From contig JAGXNR010000001.1 of the NCBI GenBank assembly GCA_019894875.1, forward strand, positions 62,001 to 126,000: DNA of 64,000 nucleotides, written 5' to 3'. A program made the translations under genes and the position numbers. Every line of letters starts with the position of its first letter. Position 1 is the first letter of the stretch. Shown here piece after piece: positions 1 through 9,132 of this stretch. The notes beneath the pieces were generated by a model, which was given only the letters and a program-made list of their open reading frames with translations, did no database searches and had not been told where the DNA came from. Origin of the DNA: Promethearchaeota archaeon. Lineage in GTDB: Archaea; Asgardarchaeota; Lokiarchaeia; Sigynarchaeales; SOKP01.

Positions 1-310
1 GAGCTTCTTTCTTAATTTTTTTCCGTTCTTTAATAGTGTCTAACTTTAATTCAGAAGAAATCCCATCAAAAACATAAATTGGTTTGATATTATGCTCTAA
101 AAAGTTTATACTCCTATAGAACAATCCTGAAAGATGCGAAGTTATATTTCCTTGGTAATCTTTTAGAGGTGTTCCATCTCGTTGCCGGATTATGGCTAAA
201 AATTGATAAATTGTGTTAAACGCATCAATGCTTATTGTTTTATTAAAGAGGTTATCAAATGTTATCGTTCTTTTGACTTCATTTACTAATTCATTGATTT
301 TTAATCCCAT
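1..310 (-). CDS. fen: Flap endonuclease 1, N-terminal part (cut by window edge)
   Basis: FEN1 is the structure-specific 5' nuclease that removes flaps during Okazaki fragment maturation and repair. I read this gene by translating the minus strand from an ATG at 310. The 103 visible residues carry the family's N-terminal nuclease signature: a SIDAFNTIYQFLAIIRQ block with the metal-binding Asp at residue 29, then the GTPLKD and ITSHLSGLFYR segments, and YVFDG with the second conserved Asp. The rest, including the XPG-I region and PCNA-binding tail, lies beyond base 1. It is the last visible gene of the minus-strand run aIF5A, NAD kinase, Nob1, FEN1, with 69 bases between it and nob1. I see no sign of degradation. 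Confidence 0.93.
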   Translation of the reverse strand, partial: MGLKINELVNEVKRTITFDNLFNKTISIDAFNTIYQFLAIIRQRDGTPLKDYQGNITSHLSGLFYRSINFLEHNIKPIYVFDGISSELKLDTIKERKKIKKEA

Positions 311-379
311 TTTCGCATTTTTACCTCTTTTTCACTCTTACAATCATAAAATATGATTTAAATTATATAATTACCACCA

Positions 380-925
380 TTATAATTCTTTACTTTTTGG
401 TCTTCTTCTTAATTGAGAGCCACATATTTCACATTTTTTCTTTAAGTCCTCTGCTTTAAAAGTCTTTTGACAAAACGAGCAATAAACTTCCCAAATGATT
501 TTTGTATCAATTCCTTCCTTGTATAACGGTGAATAGGGAACATTCAATTCAGAACATACATTTTCAATTGAATAGTCATCTGAAAAAAGAATTACATTCT
601 GATCCTTAGTATCGATTAGTTCAATAGCTAAAGCAATAAGATCTTTATCGGCTTCTGATAATGCTTTAAAATCCCCAGTTTTCTTTGCCTTCCTTTCAAC
701 AACTTTAGAATACTTCTCTAAGGGAGATTTAATAATGAGCTTTTTATTATCCAGAGCAACATGTATTCTGTTTAAAATATTTCTATTCTTATCTTTATAT
801 CTTTTAACTTCAATTTCTTCGATAATCATGGGAGTAGTATAAATTGTTCCTAGTACTAAATTAAGCTCTAATCCTTTTAGAAAGATATTCGTATCAAAAA
901 CCAAATGTGAAACTTTATTATTCAT
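380..925 (-). CDS. nob1: rRNA endonuclease Nob1 (PIN domain plus zinc ribbon)
   Basis: Nob1 cleaves the pre-16S/18S rRNA at its 3' end during small-subunit maturation. The N-terminal PIN domain starts HLVFDTNIFLKG with the first acidic residue, has SEADKDLIALA in the middle and FSDDYS near its end. The C-terminal CxxC...CxxC zinc ribbon (CSFCQ and CEICG) is typical of archaeal Nob1. An upstream in-frame ATG at 952 would add nine residues rich in Asn and overlap the NAD kinase gene. I prefer the ATG at 925 because a GAGGA sequence at the end of the NAD kinase gene lies about 11 bases upstream, and because Nob1 proteins normally begin just before the PIN strand. Translational coupling to nadK is likely. 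Confidence 0.93.
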   Translation of the reverse strand: MNNKVSHLVFDTNIFLKGLELNLVLGTIYTTPMIIEEIEVKRYKDKNRNILNRIHVALDNKKLIIKSPLEKYSKVVERKAKKTGDFKALSEADKDLIALAIELIDTKDQNVILFSDDYSIENVCSELNVPYSPLYKEGIDTKIIWEVYCSFCQKTFKAEDLKKKCEICGSQLRRRPKSKEL

Positions 926-932
926 ATTATTA

Positions 933-1841
933 TTATTCCTCTGGACTATCATCCAAAGGTACTCTGACCGTTCCTATAATTTTCTTTCTTAAACGAGAAT
1001 AGTAACTTCTACTAAATCGAATAAACTTATTTTTAGTATTTGATTTACGAATTCTGATTTTTGTATTAGGAGCAACTCTTTTTATTATACGCTGTCCATC
1101 GATAACAATTTTTGCATCTAACCGTGGTCTTAAAAGCTGAATATCAACAATTGAATCAAGTGAAACTATAATTGGTTTTAATCCCGACCCCGCAAAACTA
1201 TTTAAAGGTGTAATTTGCATAACATCTAGACTGGGATTAACAATTGCCCCTCCCGCACTTAAATTATAAGCCGTGGACCCTGTTGATGTAGAAATAATTA
1301 CACCATCCAAATAACTTCGATTAAGAAATACATTGTTTATCTTTATTGATACTTGTAAGACTTTGGAACTTTTAGAAGATATAATTAACACCTCATTCAA
1401 CGCATCACTTAACCTAATTTCATCAGAGTTTTTCACGATATAAGGTGTTATTTTCGAACATAGTTCATATTTATAATCACCATTTAATACCTTTGTAAGG
1501 TCATTAAAAATAGTTCTTTCACTCGACTCATCTAAGAAACCTATAGAACCAACATTTACCCCTAAAATAGGGGGAGGATCTCGTTGAGATAAGCCATTAG
1601 CAACTCGTAATACAGAACCATCACCACCGATGATTACAATAAATTTTATATTTTTATCAGTCATCTCACTTAAATCCAAGCCATTATGTGGGAAAATTTT
1701 AGGCGCAATTCTCGTTTCTAAAGAAACTACTTCCCCCTTCTGAACCAAAAAATCAAAAACTCTCTTTGCTAACTTAACTGCTCTTTCTGAATCCAGTCTA
1801 CAAGCTAAAGCAATAGTTTTATTTTCCATAATTCCTTGCAT
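933..1841 (-). CDS. nadK: NAD kinase
   Basis: Phosphorylates NAD to NADP. The diagnostic GGDGSVLR motif is at residues 72-79, followed by a GVNVGSIGFLDE segment and the TSTGSTAYNLSAGGAIV active-site region, then the MQITPLNSF block. At 302 residues it is a normal archaeal single-domain enzyme. The start could be the ATG at 1841 or the one at 1829, which gives MENKTIALAC and fits the family better; an AGGA sits only three bases before the latter, so I leave the longer form. It lies between aIF5A and nob1 on the same strand and its last codons provide a likely ribosome-binding site for nob1. Confidence 0.95.
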   Translation of the reverse strand: MQGIMENKTIALACRLDSERAVKLAKRVFDFLVQKGEVVSLETRIAPKIFPHNGLDLSEMTDKNIKFIVIIGGDGSVLRVANGLSQRDPPPILGVNVGSIGFLDESSERTIFNDLTKVLNGDYKYELCSKITPYIVKNSDEIRLSDALNEVLIISSKSSKVLQVSIKINNVFLNRSYLDGVIISTSTGSTAYNLSAGGAIVNPSLDVMQITPLNSFAGSGLKPIIVSLDSIVDIQLLRPRLDAKIVIDGQRIIKRVAPNTKIRIRKSNTKNKFIRFSRSYYSRLRKKIIGTVRVPLDDSPEE

Positions 1842-1954
1842 TTTGAAATGAATTCTTACCTAATTAATCAATATCAAATCTTGATCCAAAAAATAAAGGA
1901 TGATCTTGAAATTAAAATTAATGATTTTTCATCTTTATAATCTTCAAAACGGAA

Positions 1955-2395
1955 CTAGTTCGTGAAAACTCTATTTATAAGTGTTTTTCCAGCTAGTTGC
2001 CAATAATCAACTTGCGCTGTTGATATTTTATCTGGATTTGCTTGCAATTCTTTTAATTTCTTTATTATATCCTCTTCTTTCGGCCAATCAACGTCAATTG
2101 ATTCATAGGATTCTAAATCCATAATATTTATTGAAATATCTTCAATAAAGTTGATTTGAGCACTTCCCTTGATTATCTCAGGAACTTCAACCATATGACC
2201 GCTTGGAATGGTAAGCGAGCGTTTATTATCGTCAAAAAGACCGACACATACTACTCTAACTTTAGCGTGACCATGTTTACCACTTTTACTTCTTTCTGTG
2301 GCCTTGATAATACAAGGTTCGGCTTCATCTCCTTCCCCAACCATGATATATTGCCCGGTTTTTAACTTTTGTATCTCTGTTCTTCTAATAGACAA
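1955..2395 (-). CDS. eif5a: Translation factor aIF5A
   Basis: The archaeal homologue of eIF5A/EF-P, which helps ribosomes through difficult peptide bonds. The hypusine (or deoxyhypusine) loop SKSGKHGHAK is intact; the modified lysine is expected at residue 40. The SH3-like N-domain is followed by an OB-fold C-domain. At 146 residues it is slightly longer than most archaeal versions, with an acidic linker and an extra C-terminal stretch. The start is a TTG at 2395, supported by a GAGGTG Shine-Dalgarno nine bases upstream. It heads the minus-strand run with nadK, nob1 and fen, and is divergent from srp54. No deoxyhypusine synthase is in the window. Confidence 0.95.
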   Translation of the reverse strand: MSIRRTEIQKLKTGQYIMVGEGDEAEPCIIKATERSKSGKHGHAKVRVVCVGLFDDNKRSLTIPSGHMVEVPEIIKGSAQINFIEDISINIMDLESYESIDVDWPKEEDIIKKLKELQANPDKISTAQVDYWQLAGKTLINRVFTN

Positions 2396-2546
2396 TTAGT
2401 TTTACACCTCAGTTTATTAATATATCCAAAATTTTTTAATTTTGACATTTCTTTTAATTTATGATAATATTATATTTTAACAAAAAAAAATATTAGTTTT
2501 TGAGACTTATTTCAAATACAAGTAAAATTTTAAAAGCTGGGATTAG

Positions 2547-3920
2547 ATGGTTTTAGAAAAACTTGGTAGGTCATTGGACACCGCTATTAGAAAGATAAGA
2601 CGATTACCTATTGTTGATAAAAATGCAATAGATGAATTGATAAAAGAACTACAACGCGCATTGCTCTCTAGTGATGTAAAAGTGGATCTTGTTTTCGAGA
2701 TGACGGAAAATATAAGAAAAGAAGCAATGAATACAAAGTTGCAGAAAGCACGGAGGAAAGACTTTATAATAAAATTAGTTCATGATGAATTAATTCATCT
2801 TTTAGGCGGTAAACCCACCCCAATTCGGATAAAACCAGGAAAAAAGAATGTGATTTTGCTTGTTGGGATTCAAGGTTCTGGAAAAACAACTACAATTGCA
2901 AAACTAGGGAAATATTATAAAAGTAAAGGATATAAAGTTGCTGTATTAACAACTGATACATGGCGTCCTGGTGCTTATGAACAATTGGTACAATTAACGG
3001 AACAAATTGGAATTAAATGCTATGGGAATCCAAATGAAAAAAATGCCATTAAAATTGCGATCCAAGAAACAAAAAAAGCGATTAATGATGGTAATGATTT
3101 AATAATTGCCGATACAGCAGGAAGACATAAAGAAGAGAAAGATTTAATGAAAGAAATGGCAGTTCTTGAACAAAAACTAAAACCGAATGAAATTTGCTTA
3201 GTAATCGATGGTACATTAGGCCAGCAAGCATACAACCAAGCAGAAGCATTCGATCAGACAACTAACCTCGGTTCGATAATTGTTACAAAATTAGATGGAA
3301 CTGCTAAAGGTGGGGGTGCTTTATCCGCATGCGCTGCCACAAATGCAGGCATTCGTTTCATCGGTCTAGGTGAAAAAGTTGATGATCTAGAAGAATTTGA
3401 ACCCACGAAGTTTGTAGGAACTCTACTTGGTGTGCCAGATATTGAATCATTAATCCAAAAAGTTGAAGATGCCGAAATTGCACCCGATGAAGAAACTATT
3501 AGACGAATGATGCATGGGAAATTCACACTTGAAGATCTTTATATGCAACTCAAAAGTATTAAAAAAGTGGGTAAATTTCAGTCAATTCTATCCATGATGG
3601 GTGGAGGGAATATCCCAGACGCTTTAAAGGATGATGCTGAAAGAAACCTTGACCGATGGAAAGTCGTCTTAGATTCAATGACATATGAAGAGAAAATGGA
3701 ACCGAAAATCATAAAAAAAACAAGGAAAAGAAGGATTGCTATTGGATCGGGTACAAATTACTCTGTAATAAATAAGATGCTCGATCAGTATAACCAGATG
3801 AAGAAATTCATGAAGAGATTCCTTCAAATGCAGAAAAAAGGGAAAGGAATTCCAGGTATGCCTGGACTACCTGGTGGAAAAGCTGGTGCTGATTTCATGA
3901 AAAAGCTAGGTAAATTTTAG
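2547..3920 (+). CDS. srp54: Signal recognition particle 54 kDa protein
   Basis: The SRP GTPase that binds signal peptides and, with 7S RNA and the receptor FtsY, targets ribosomes to the membrane. The N domain occupies about residues 1-95. The G domain has GIQGSGKT at 107-114, an ADTAGRH motif and TKLDGTAKGG. The methionine-rich M domain ends in a PGMPGLPGG segment. Length 457 is normal for archaea. It is divergent from the aIF5A gene across a 151-base AT-rich gap that must hold both promoters. A trmY-like gene follows 25 bases downstream. Confidence 0.97.
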   Translation: MVLEKLGRSLDTAIRKIRRLPIVDKNAIDELIKELQRALLSSDVKVDLVFEMTENIRKEAMNTKLQKARRKDFIIKLVHDELIHLLGGKPTPIRIKPGKKNVILLVGIQGSGKTTTIAKLGKYYKSKGYKVAVLTTDTWRPGAYEQLVQLTEQIGIKCYGNPNEKNAIKIAIQETKKAINDGNDLIIADTAGRHKEEKDLMKEMAVLEQKLKPNEICLVIDGTLGQQAYNQAEAFDQTTNLGSIIVTKLDGTAKGGGALSACAATNAGIRFIGLGEKVDDLEEFEPTKFVGTLLGVPDIESLIQKVEDAEIAPDEETIRRMMHGKFTLEDLYMQLKSIKKVGKFQSILSMMGGGNIPDALKDDAERNLDRWKVVLDSMTYEEKMEPKIIKKTRKRRIAIGSGTNYSVINKMLDQYNQMKKFMKRFLQMQKKGKGIPGMPGLPGGKAGADFMKKLGKF

Positions 3921-3945
3921 TAATTATTTTATATTAAAATTAAGT

Positions 3946-4608
3946 TTGATTAGATTGGTTAACTTCCTATTACTCATTGAAGAGATTACTCAGTACAATA
4001 AAGAAATCATCAATAGAGGTCTTACTCCTCAAAAAGTTTACGAGTTATGTTCATGTATAAGAGAAACTTTTTGTTTGTCCTATTCGATTAGGAAAAATAA
4101 TAATCTTTTTTTCTATTTTCAAAAAGAGCACATTTTAGTTAGTTTCATTGGGAGTGAGTTAAGACATTTAGGTCCAGATGAAAGATCTCAAGCTCTGTTG
4201 TTAGAAAAAGCTCTAAATAAAGCAAATGGAATAAATTTCATTGAAAAAGATGGGAGTAAGCAATCTACTCCCGGTATTTATATTTTAAAGTTTTTAGATC
4301 ACCCCTCATTTCATAGATATATTCAATCTTTAATTGAAGGAACAGTTTATCTCGTAATTGATAATGAGGAGTTCATTAAAAAAGAAAGGGATATTTATGC
4401 CCCTAATATCAATATTGAATTTTTTATAGATAGAAATTTGTTTATTATACCAACCTATGATAATTTTATTGATAATTCCAAGATTTTAACCCTATTTAAG
4501 GAAATGAAAAAAATAAAATTCTTATCTCTTTCTAAAATTAAACAAATAGAAAATAAAATTTTATATATTAATTATCGAAAAGATCATCAAGATTCTGTAC
4601 AGTTATGA
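3946..4608 (+). CDS. TrmY-like SPOUT methyltransferase family protein (divergent)
   Basis: This resembles TrmY, the archaeal enzyme that makes N1-methylpseudouridine at tRNA position 54. Seen directly: an ELCSCIRETFCLSYSIRK segment, then GSELRHLGPDERSQAL at about 69-84, then QSTPGIYI at 106-113, all in the family order. The C-terminal third, where the SPOUT knot binds S-adenosylmethionine, does not show the Gly-Asp-His and His-rich motifs I expect from TrmY, so activity is uncertain. Translation starts at a TTG at 3946 without an obvious Shine-Dalgarno; no better start keeps the conserved region. It overlaps pyrC by four bases (ATGA), which suggests coupled translation. Confidence 0.72.
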   Translation: MIRLVNFLLLIEEITQYNKEIINRGLTPQKVYELCSCIRETFCLSYSIRKNNNLFFYFQKEHILVSFIGSELRHLGPDERSQALLLEKALNKANGINFIEKDGSKQSTPGIYILKFLDHPSFHRYIQSLIEGTVYLVIDNEEFIKKERDIYAPNINIEFFIDRNLFIIPTYDNFIDNSKILTLFKEMKKIKFLSLSKIKQIENKILYINYRKDHQDSVQL

Positions 4609-6005
4609 TTTTAAAAAACGGTAAAATATTTTCTAAAGGATTTATACGTAATGGAGATATTCTTATCAATAGTGGGGTAATTACAAAGATCAAATATGAA
4701 TCAGATGAAATTGATTTTAAAAAGTTATTAGATAAAAATCAAGATGGTAAGGTCATAGATTGTGAGAATAGACTTATTTTACCAGGAATTATCGATATCC
4801 ATTCTCATTTACGGGATATGGAACAAAGCGAAAAAGAAACCTTTTTTACAGGAACGAGAGCCGCGGCATATTCTGGGATAACAACCGTCTTTAATATGCC
4901 AAATACCAAACCCCCCGCTATTACTGAGGATCAAGTTAAAAAGTGGATGGAAAAAGCCCAAAACAATATTAATGTAGATGTTGGATTTATTGCTGGCGTT
5001 CCTAAAGGGATTAATGATGTTGAGATTAAGAAGATTATTGATTTAGGTATTATTGGTTTTAAGATTTACCCATTAAGTCCATTAAGCGAAATAGATTGGA
5101 AGAAATCTGAAAATATTCGAAAAATCCTAAATATTTCTGCTAAATTCCAAATTCCGATATTTATTCATGCTGCCTTTCCCCTCTCCGATAAAGAAAAAAA
5201 TCAAATTGTTGATGATTTTAAAATACAAAGACTTTCTATCTTGGAAGTTCATGATAGATTAAATCCTGTAAAAATGGAGAAGAAGTTTTGTGATTTTATA
5301 ATACAGAATTATAAAGATTATGTCGCTGATAATAAAACAAAACCGAAAAAGTATCCAATTATTCATTTTTGCCATATTAGCTGTAAAGAGGCTTATTTAC
5401 TTATCCAAAAAGCAATGGTTTCAAATGAAAACTTCAGAATATCTTATGAAATTACTCCCCATCATCTTTTTTTATCAAAAGATTTATCATTAGATAAGTC
5501 AACTTACGGAAAAGTGTTACCTCCCTTAAGGAGCAGAGAACATCATCTTTTTTTGTTGAACGAACTTAAAGAGGGTAATATTTTATTAATTGGTACCGAT
5601 CACGCTCCACATACAATAGAAGAAAAATCTAAAGATTATTTAGAGGCACCCTCTGGATTCCCTGGTTTTGAAACTTATCCTAAAGTGTTGATAGATCAAA
5701 TTTTTAATTTCAGACTCTCATTAGAAAATTATGTGAAGGTATCTTCAGAAAACCCCGCAAAAATTTTTCATTTAACAAATAAAGGTTTTATTGAAGAAGG
5801 ATATAATGCAGATTTGATGATAATTGAGAAGATCCCTGAATATTTGATTAAATCCGTAAATTTTAAGACGAAAGCTAAATTCTCTCCATTTGAAAATTCT
5901 ACTAGTACTGTTTGTATTTGGAAAGTTTTCTTGAAAGGAAATGAAATAAATAACGAAAAAAGTAGTTCAAGAGGAACGATAATAAACGCAAGTTATAAAG
6001 TATAA
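4605..6005 (+). CDS. pyrC: Dihydroorotase
   Basis: Catalyses ring closure of carbamoyl aspartate to dihydroorotate in pyrimidine synthesis. It is an amidohydrolase barrel with the metal-binding DIHSHLRD motif (His66 and His68), the FNMPNTKP segment, a GFKIYP lysine expected to be carbamylated, HFCHIS and ITPHHL histidines, and the final GTDHAPH catalytic Asp motif. The SGFPGFET block supports dihydroorotase of the class I type rather than hydantoinase, although allantoinase-like activity cannot be excluded. At 466 residues it is slightly long. It overlaps the trmY-like gene and is followed 41 bases later by an AMMECR1 gene. Confidence 0.92.
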   Translation: MILKNGKIFSKGFIRNGDILINSGVITKIKYESDEIDFKKLLDKNQDGKVIDCENRLILPGIIDIHSHLRDMEQSEKETFFTGTRAAAYSGITTVFNMPNTKPPAITEDQVKKWMEKAQNNINVDVGFIAGVPKGINDVEIKKIIDLGIIGFKIYPLSPLSEIDWKKSENIRKILNISAKFQIPIFIHAAFPLSDKEKNQIVDDFKIQRLSILEVHDRLNPVKMEKKFCDFIIQNYKDYVADNKTKPKKYPIIHFCHISCKEAYLLIQKAMVSNENFRISYEITPHHLFLSKDLSLDKSTYGKVLPPLRSREHHLFLLNELKEGNILLIGTDHAPHTIEEKSKDYLEAPSGFPGFETYPKVLIDQIFNFRLSLENYVKVSSENPAKIFHLTNKGFIEEGYNADLMIIEKIPEYLIKSVNFKTKAKFSPFENSTSTVCIWKVFLKGNEINNEKSSSRGTIINASYKV

Positions 6006-6046
6006 ATATTTAAGCGGTATAATGTTACTTAACTCAAAAGAATCAT

Positions 6047-6691
6047 GTGAAGTTAAATATGGACGATGAGGAAAAGTTTAAGTTAGAAGACGGAGAAATG
6101 CTAATAAAGTTTGCTAGGGAAAATATTGAATTTTTCCTTCAAAATAATAGAAAAATTCCTGTTGCAGAAGAAATAAAAGAAAAATTTCATGATAAATATG
6201 GTGCATTTGTTACTTTAAACACACGTGGAGCATCAGAAGGTTCTTTAAGAGGGTGTATCGGTTATATTGAACCTACATATTCTCTATATGATGTTATTCA
6301 CAAGGTTTCCATCAGTTCTGCTATTGAAGATCCTCGATTTCCTTCTGTAGCACTTGAGGAAATGGAGAATATATTGATTGAAATATCTATTTTAACTCCA
6401 CCTAAACTAATAGAAGTTAACGATCCCGAAGATTATCCTAATAAAATCGTAATTGGAAGAGATGGGTTAATTGCTGAAAAAGGTATGAGACGAGGATTAC
6501 TTCTTCCTCAAGTCCCGGTGGATCACGGAAGAAATTGGGATGTGATAACTTTTCTTTCTCATACATGTTCAAAAGCTTGGTTAGATCCTGATGCATGGAG
6601 AGATCTAACAACCAAAATTTACTCGTTTCAAGCAATATTATTTGAAGAGGAAACACCTAGAGGGAAAGTTACCCGAAAGTATCTTAAATAG
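6047..6691 (+). CDS. AMMECR1 domain protein
   Basis: A member of the AMMECR1 family, conserved from archaea to humans and of unclear biochemical role. The signature RGCIGYIEP is present, followed by AIEDPRFPSV and a C-terminal LLLPQVPVDHGRNWD region with TCSKAWLDPDAW. Length 214 matches archaeal members. The start is taken as GTG at 6047, since an ATG two bases earlier runs straight into a stop; an in-frame ATG at 6059 is also possible. It may be cotranscribed with pyrC. Confidence 0.92.
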   Translation: MKLNMDDEEKFKLEDGEMLIKFARENIEFFLQNNRKIPVAEEIKEKFHDKYGAFVTLNTRGASEGSLRGCIGYIEPTYSLYDVIHKVSISSAIEDPRFPSVALEEMENILIEISILTPPKLIEVNDPEDYPNKIVIGRDGLIAEKGMRRGLLLPQVPVDHGRNWDVITFLSHTCSKAWLDPDAWRDLTTKIYSFQAILFEEETPRGKVTRKYLK

Positions 6692-6694
6692 AGC

Positions 6695-6706
6695 ATTCCT
6701 AGGAAT
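6695..6706. repeat. 12-base perfect palindrome after the AMMECR1 gene
   Basis: ATTCCTAGGAAT is a perfect palindrome starting four bases after the AMMECR1 stop codon. The rest of the 224-base gap to the next gene is AT-rich without a gene or an obvious T-tract directly after the palindrome. It could be a protein-binding site or chance. Confidence 0.3.
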
Positions 6707-6909
6707 AATAGTAACGCAAAAACCTAAATTTCAAATCTTCTAATTCTCTATGAAGAAATTTTTTACTTATTTTTCAAGATTTATAACTAATTTATTTAAA
6801 TATAAAAGGTGATTAATATTAAGAAAATTATATCTGAATACTCAAGAACAGTTTTGTTTGAAAATTTTAAAAAGTGTAGAAGACAAATAATCTCATTCTT
6901 TTCTTAGAA

Positions 6910-6914
6910 GAGGA
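6910..6914 (+). promoter_or_regulatory. Ribosome binding site deciding the start of the fusion gene
   Basis: GAGGA lies seven bases before the ATG at 6922 but only one base before the alternative GTG at 6916, so it supports the ATG as the start. Confidence 0.55.
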
Positions 6915-6921
6915 AGTGAAA

Positions 6922-9018
6922 ATGGTACAAATCAACGGCGTTATGTGTAATGCCCTAACATTTTATGACAAGGATTTCAAAATCATAGAAGATGTTAATT
7001 CACTTCTTATTAGGCACATTTTAACTAACGATGCAAATTCCATTTTGCTTTTTGGGAGTACCGGGGATGGAAATTTATTTTCTAATAAAATTGAAGAGAA
7101 GATAAAACTGGTTAATTTAGTATCAGAAATTACAGAAGGGAAAATTCCTACTCTAATTAGACTATATAGTGATGATGAAGAGAGTATATTAGAAGAAATT
7201 GGGAATTTAAGTAAAAGGTTCGAAGATCTTGAATTTATGATTTCTCCCCCAATCTCCAGGAAAATCTCAGAAGATAACATTAAATCATATTTTGAAAGTA
7301 TTTTGGGATCTATTAATCCAAAACGCCAAATTTTACTGTATAATAATCCCCTGCAATGTGCTGGAAATAATATTGATCCTGATGTATTAAAAACACTGAT
7401 TAAATTCCCTTCCTTAATGGGATTAAATGATTCCTTTTATAATATTAAGAACTGCAAATCTTATGCTCAATTAATAAATGAAGATTTCTCTTTTTTCTGT
7501 GGATTAGAAGAACATTTTCAAGATTTCTTTCAGCTAATTCCTCTTAATCAGAGAAAAAACACAGGTATTGTGTCAAGTCTAAGCAACCTGGTAAATTCCT
7601 GCTCTAAACTATATTTTTATGCATTAGAAGACAATTTATTAGAACTAATACAACTTCAAGATCAAATAAATGATATAAGAAGTAATATCTTTGATATCAA
7701 AAAAGACGAAGCAAAGGAAAAAAATGGTTTGAAGTATGCCTTCTTACATTTATATAAAGATTTAATATCAAATACTAATGAAGAGTTTAAATTTATCAAT
7801 TCAAAACTTCAAGCTGAGATTGAACCTATATCTCTTGAAAAAATAATGGCTGAGGTTAATTATTTACTTCATAATAAACAAATATATCAATTATATCCTA
7901 TAGGGAAAAAATATATTTATCAATTTCATGAAATAATTAAAATTTTTTCTAAAATAGGCGTTTTGGTTCAGCAAGGTAAAGTAAAGAAAATAACTGGTCC
8001 TTATAGTGCAGATATCAATACAATTTATAAGGTTAAGTTTGAAAATAATCAATTAGTGTTTAGATTCCGAACGAATCGATTTTTTCAATTCGAAAATTTG
8101 ATCAAGGAAAAGGTTTTATATCCTTTTTTAGACAATACCATAAAATCCGATGATCCCAATCTAAGAGAGAAAATAAAAACAATAATAAATACAAAAACGG
8201 GATCATACATCTTTCATAAGGAGAAACCTCCCATTATTCCCGCCTACAACTTAATTTATTTTGATGAAACTAGAGAAATTATTCCCTTTATCTTCTCGGT
8301 ACAAGAATATATTCGAGGGAAACCCTTATTTCAGCTTATAAATAACTACATTGATGAAGGAAAGAATCTTGATGCTAAGAAATTTCAAATTATTTTTAGT
8401 ACATTGGGAGACTATTTAGGACGTTTACATGAGATAAAATTTGATCATTATTTTAAAAGTATTTTGGATATTGGGAAAAAACATAAAGATTCATATTCTG
8501 AATTCTTTCAACATGAATTGGAAAGTGAACTACAAGAAGCAAAAAAGAATGATATAAATTTCGGCGATGAAATTAAGAGATACTTCAAAGAAAAGCAAGC
8601 ACTTATTGAAGATGAAGATGAGTTTGTTTTATTACATAATGGTTTTAATAGTCAAAATGTTATTGTTAAAGAAGATCGTGGGATTTTAAACCTCAATGGA
8701 ATAATAGATTTTGATAATTGGTGTGTGGGAAGTAGAGCACAAGATTTTATAAAAATTGATTATCTAATTTTAAAACCTCTAAATATTTTATCATATGATA
8801 ATGCATTTTATAAGGCATATTCAAAATATTATGATATTGATAAAGATTTCAAAAAAAAAATTGAAATATATAAATTGTTATGGCTCTTAAAAGAATTTAA
8901 TTTTGAGTCAGAATTGAGGAGAAAATATACAAAGCCTGAAATTCAGAGGAGTTCATCAGAATCATTAGAAAACTATCTATTTGAGATAAAAGCAATTATC
9001 AGGAATATTTTTCAGTGA
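6922..9018 (+). CDS. Fusion of DapA-like (beta/alpha)8 domain and APH-like kinase fold, both active sites altered
   Basis: About 300 N-terminal residues look like the DapA/N-acetylneuraminate lyase family: LLFGSTGDGNLF at the phosphate-loop position, LLYNNP with the conserved Tyr, and LMGLNDSFYN where the family has a GIKDS-like motif. The Schiff-base lysine is replaced by Asn (residue 171, counted from the GTG at 6916). Residues from about 330 to the end resemble aminoglycoside/choline kinase folds: VKFENNQLVFRFRT, a YIRGKPL segment, LLHNGFNSQNVIV and GIIDFDNW. The usual catalytic HxD is here H574-N575-G576, so the Asp is missing, while N581 and D598 of the metal site remain. The family calls are by pattern and are not tested. 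It stands alone between the AMMECR1 gene and dinB. A binding or regulatory role is possible; I do not assign a reaction. Confidence 0.7.
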   Translation: MVQINGVMCNALTFYDKDFKIIEDVNSLLIRHILTNDANSILLFGSTGDGNLFSNKIEEKIKLVNLVSEITEGKIPTLIRLYSDDEESILEEIGNLSKRFEDLEFMISPPISRKISEDNIKSYFESILGSINPKRQILLYNNPLQCAGNNIDPDVLKTLIKFPSLMGLNDSFYNIKNCKSYAQLINEDFSFFCGLEEHFQDFFQLIPLNQRKNTGIVSSLSNLVNSCSKLYFYALEDNLLELIQLQDQINDIRSNIFDIKKDEAKEKNGLKYAFLHLYKDLISNTNEEFKFINSKLQAEIEPISLEKIMAEVNYLLHNKQIYQLYPIGKKYIYQFHEIIKIFSKIGVLVQQGKVKKITGPYSADINTIYKVKFENNQLVFRFRTNRFFQFENLIKEKVLYPFLDNTIKSDDPNLREKIKTIINTKTGSYIFHKEKPPIIPAYNLIYFDETREIIPFIFSVQEYIRGKPLFQLINNYIDEGKNLDAKKFQIIFSTLGDYLGRLHEIKFDHYFKSILDIGKKHKDSYSEFFQHELESELQEAKKNDINFGDEIKRYFKEKQALIEDEDEFVLLHNGFNSQNVIVKEDRGILNLNGIIDFDNWCVGSRAQDFIKIDYLILKPLNILSYDNAFYKAYSKYYDIDKDFKKKIEIYKLLWLLKEFNFESELRRKYTKPEIQRSSSESLENYLFEIKAIIRNIFQ

Positions 9019-9132
9019 CCCCCTCAGAATTTCATAAAAAAATTTCATTTTAAAATTATGTCCCATACTCCTTTTGATTTTCGAATATTTAGGATATTTA
9101 TACATTACTAATAATTATTAAATGAAGTTACT

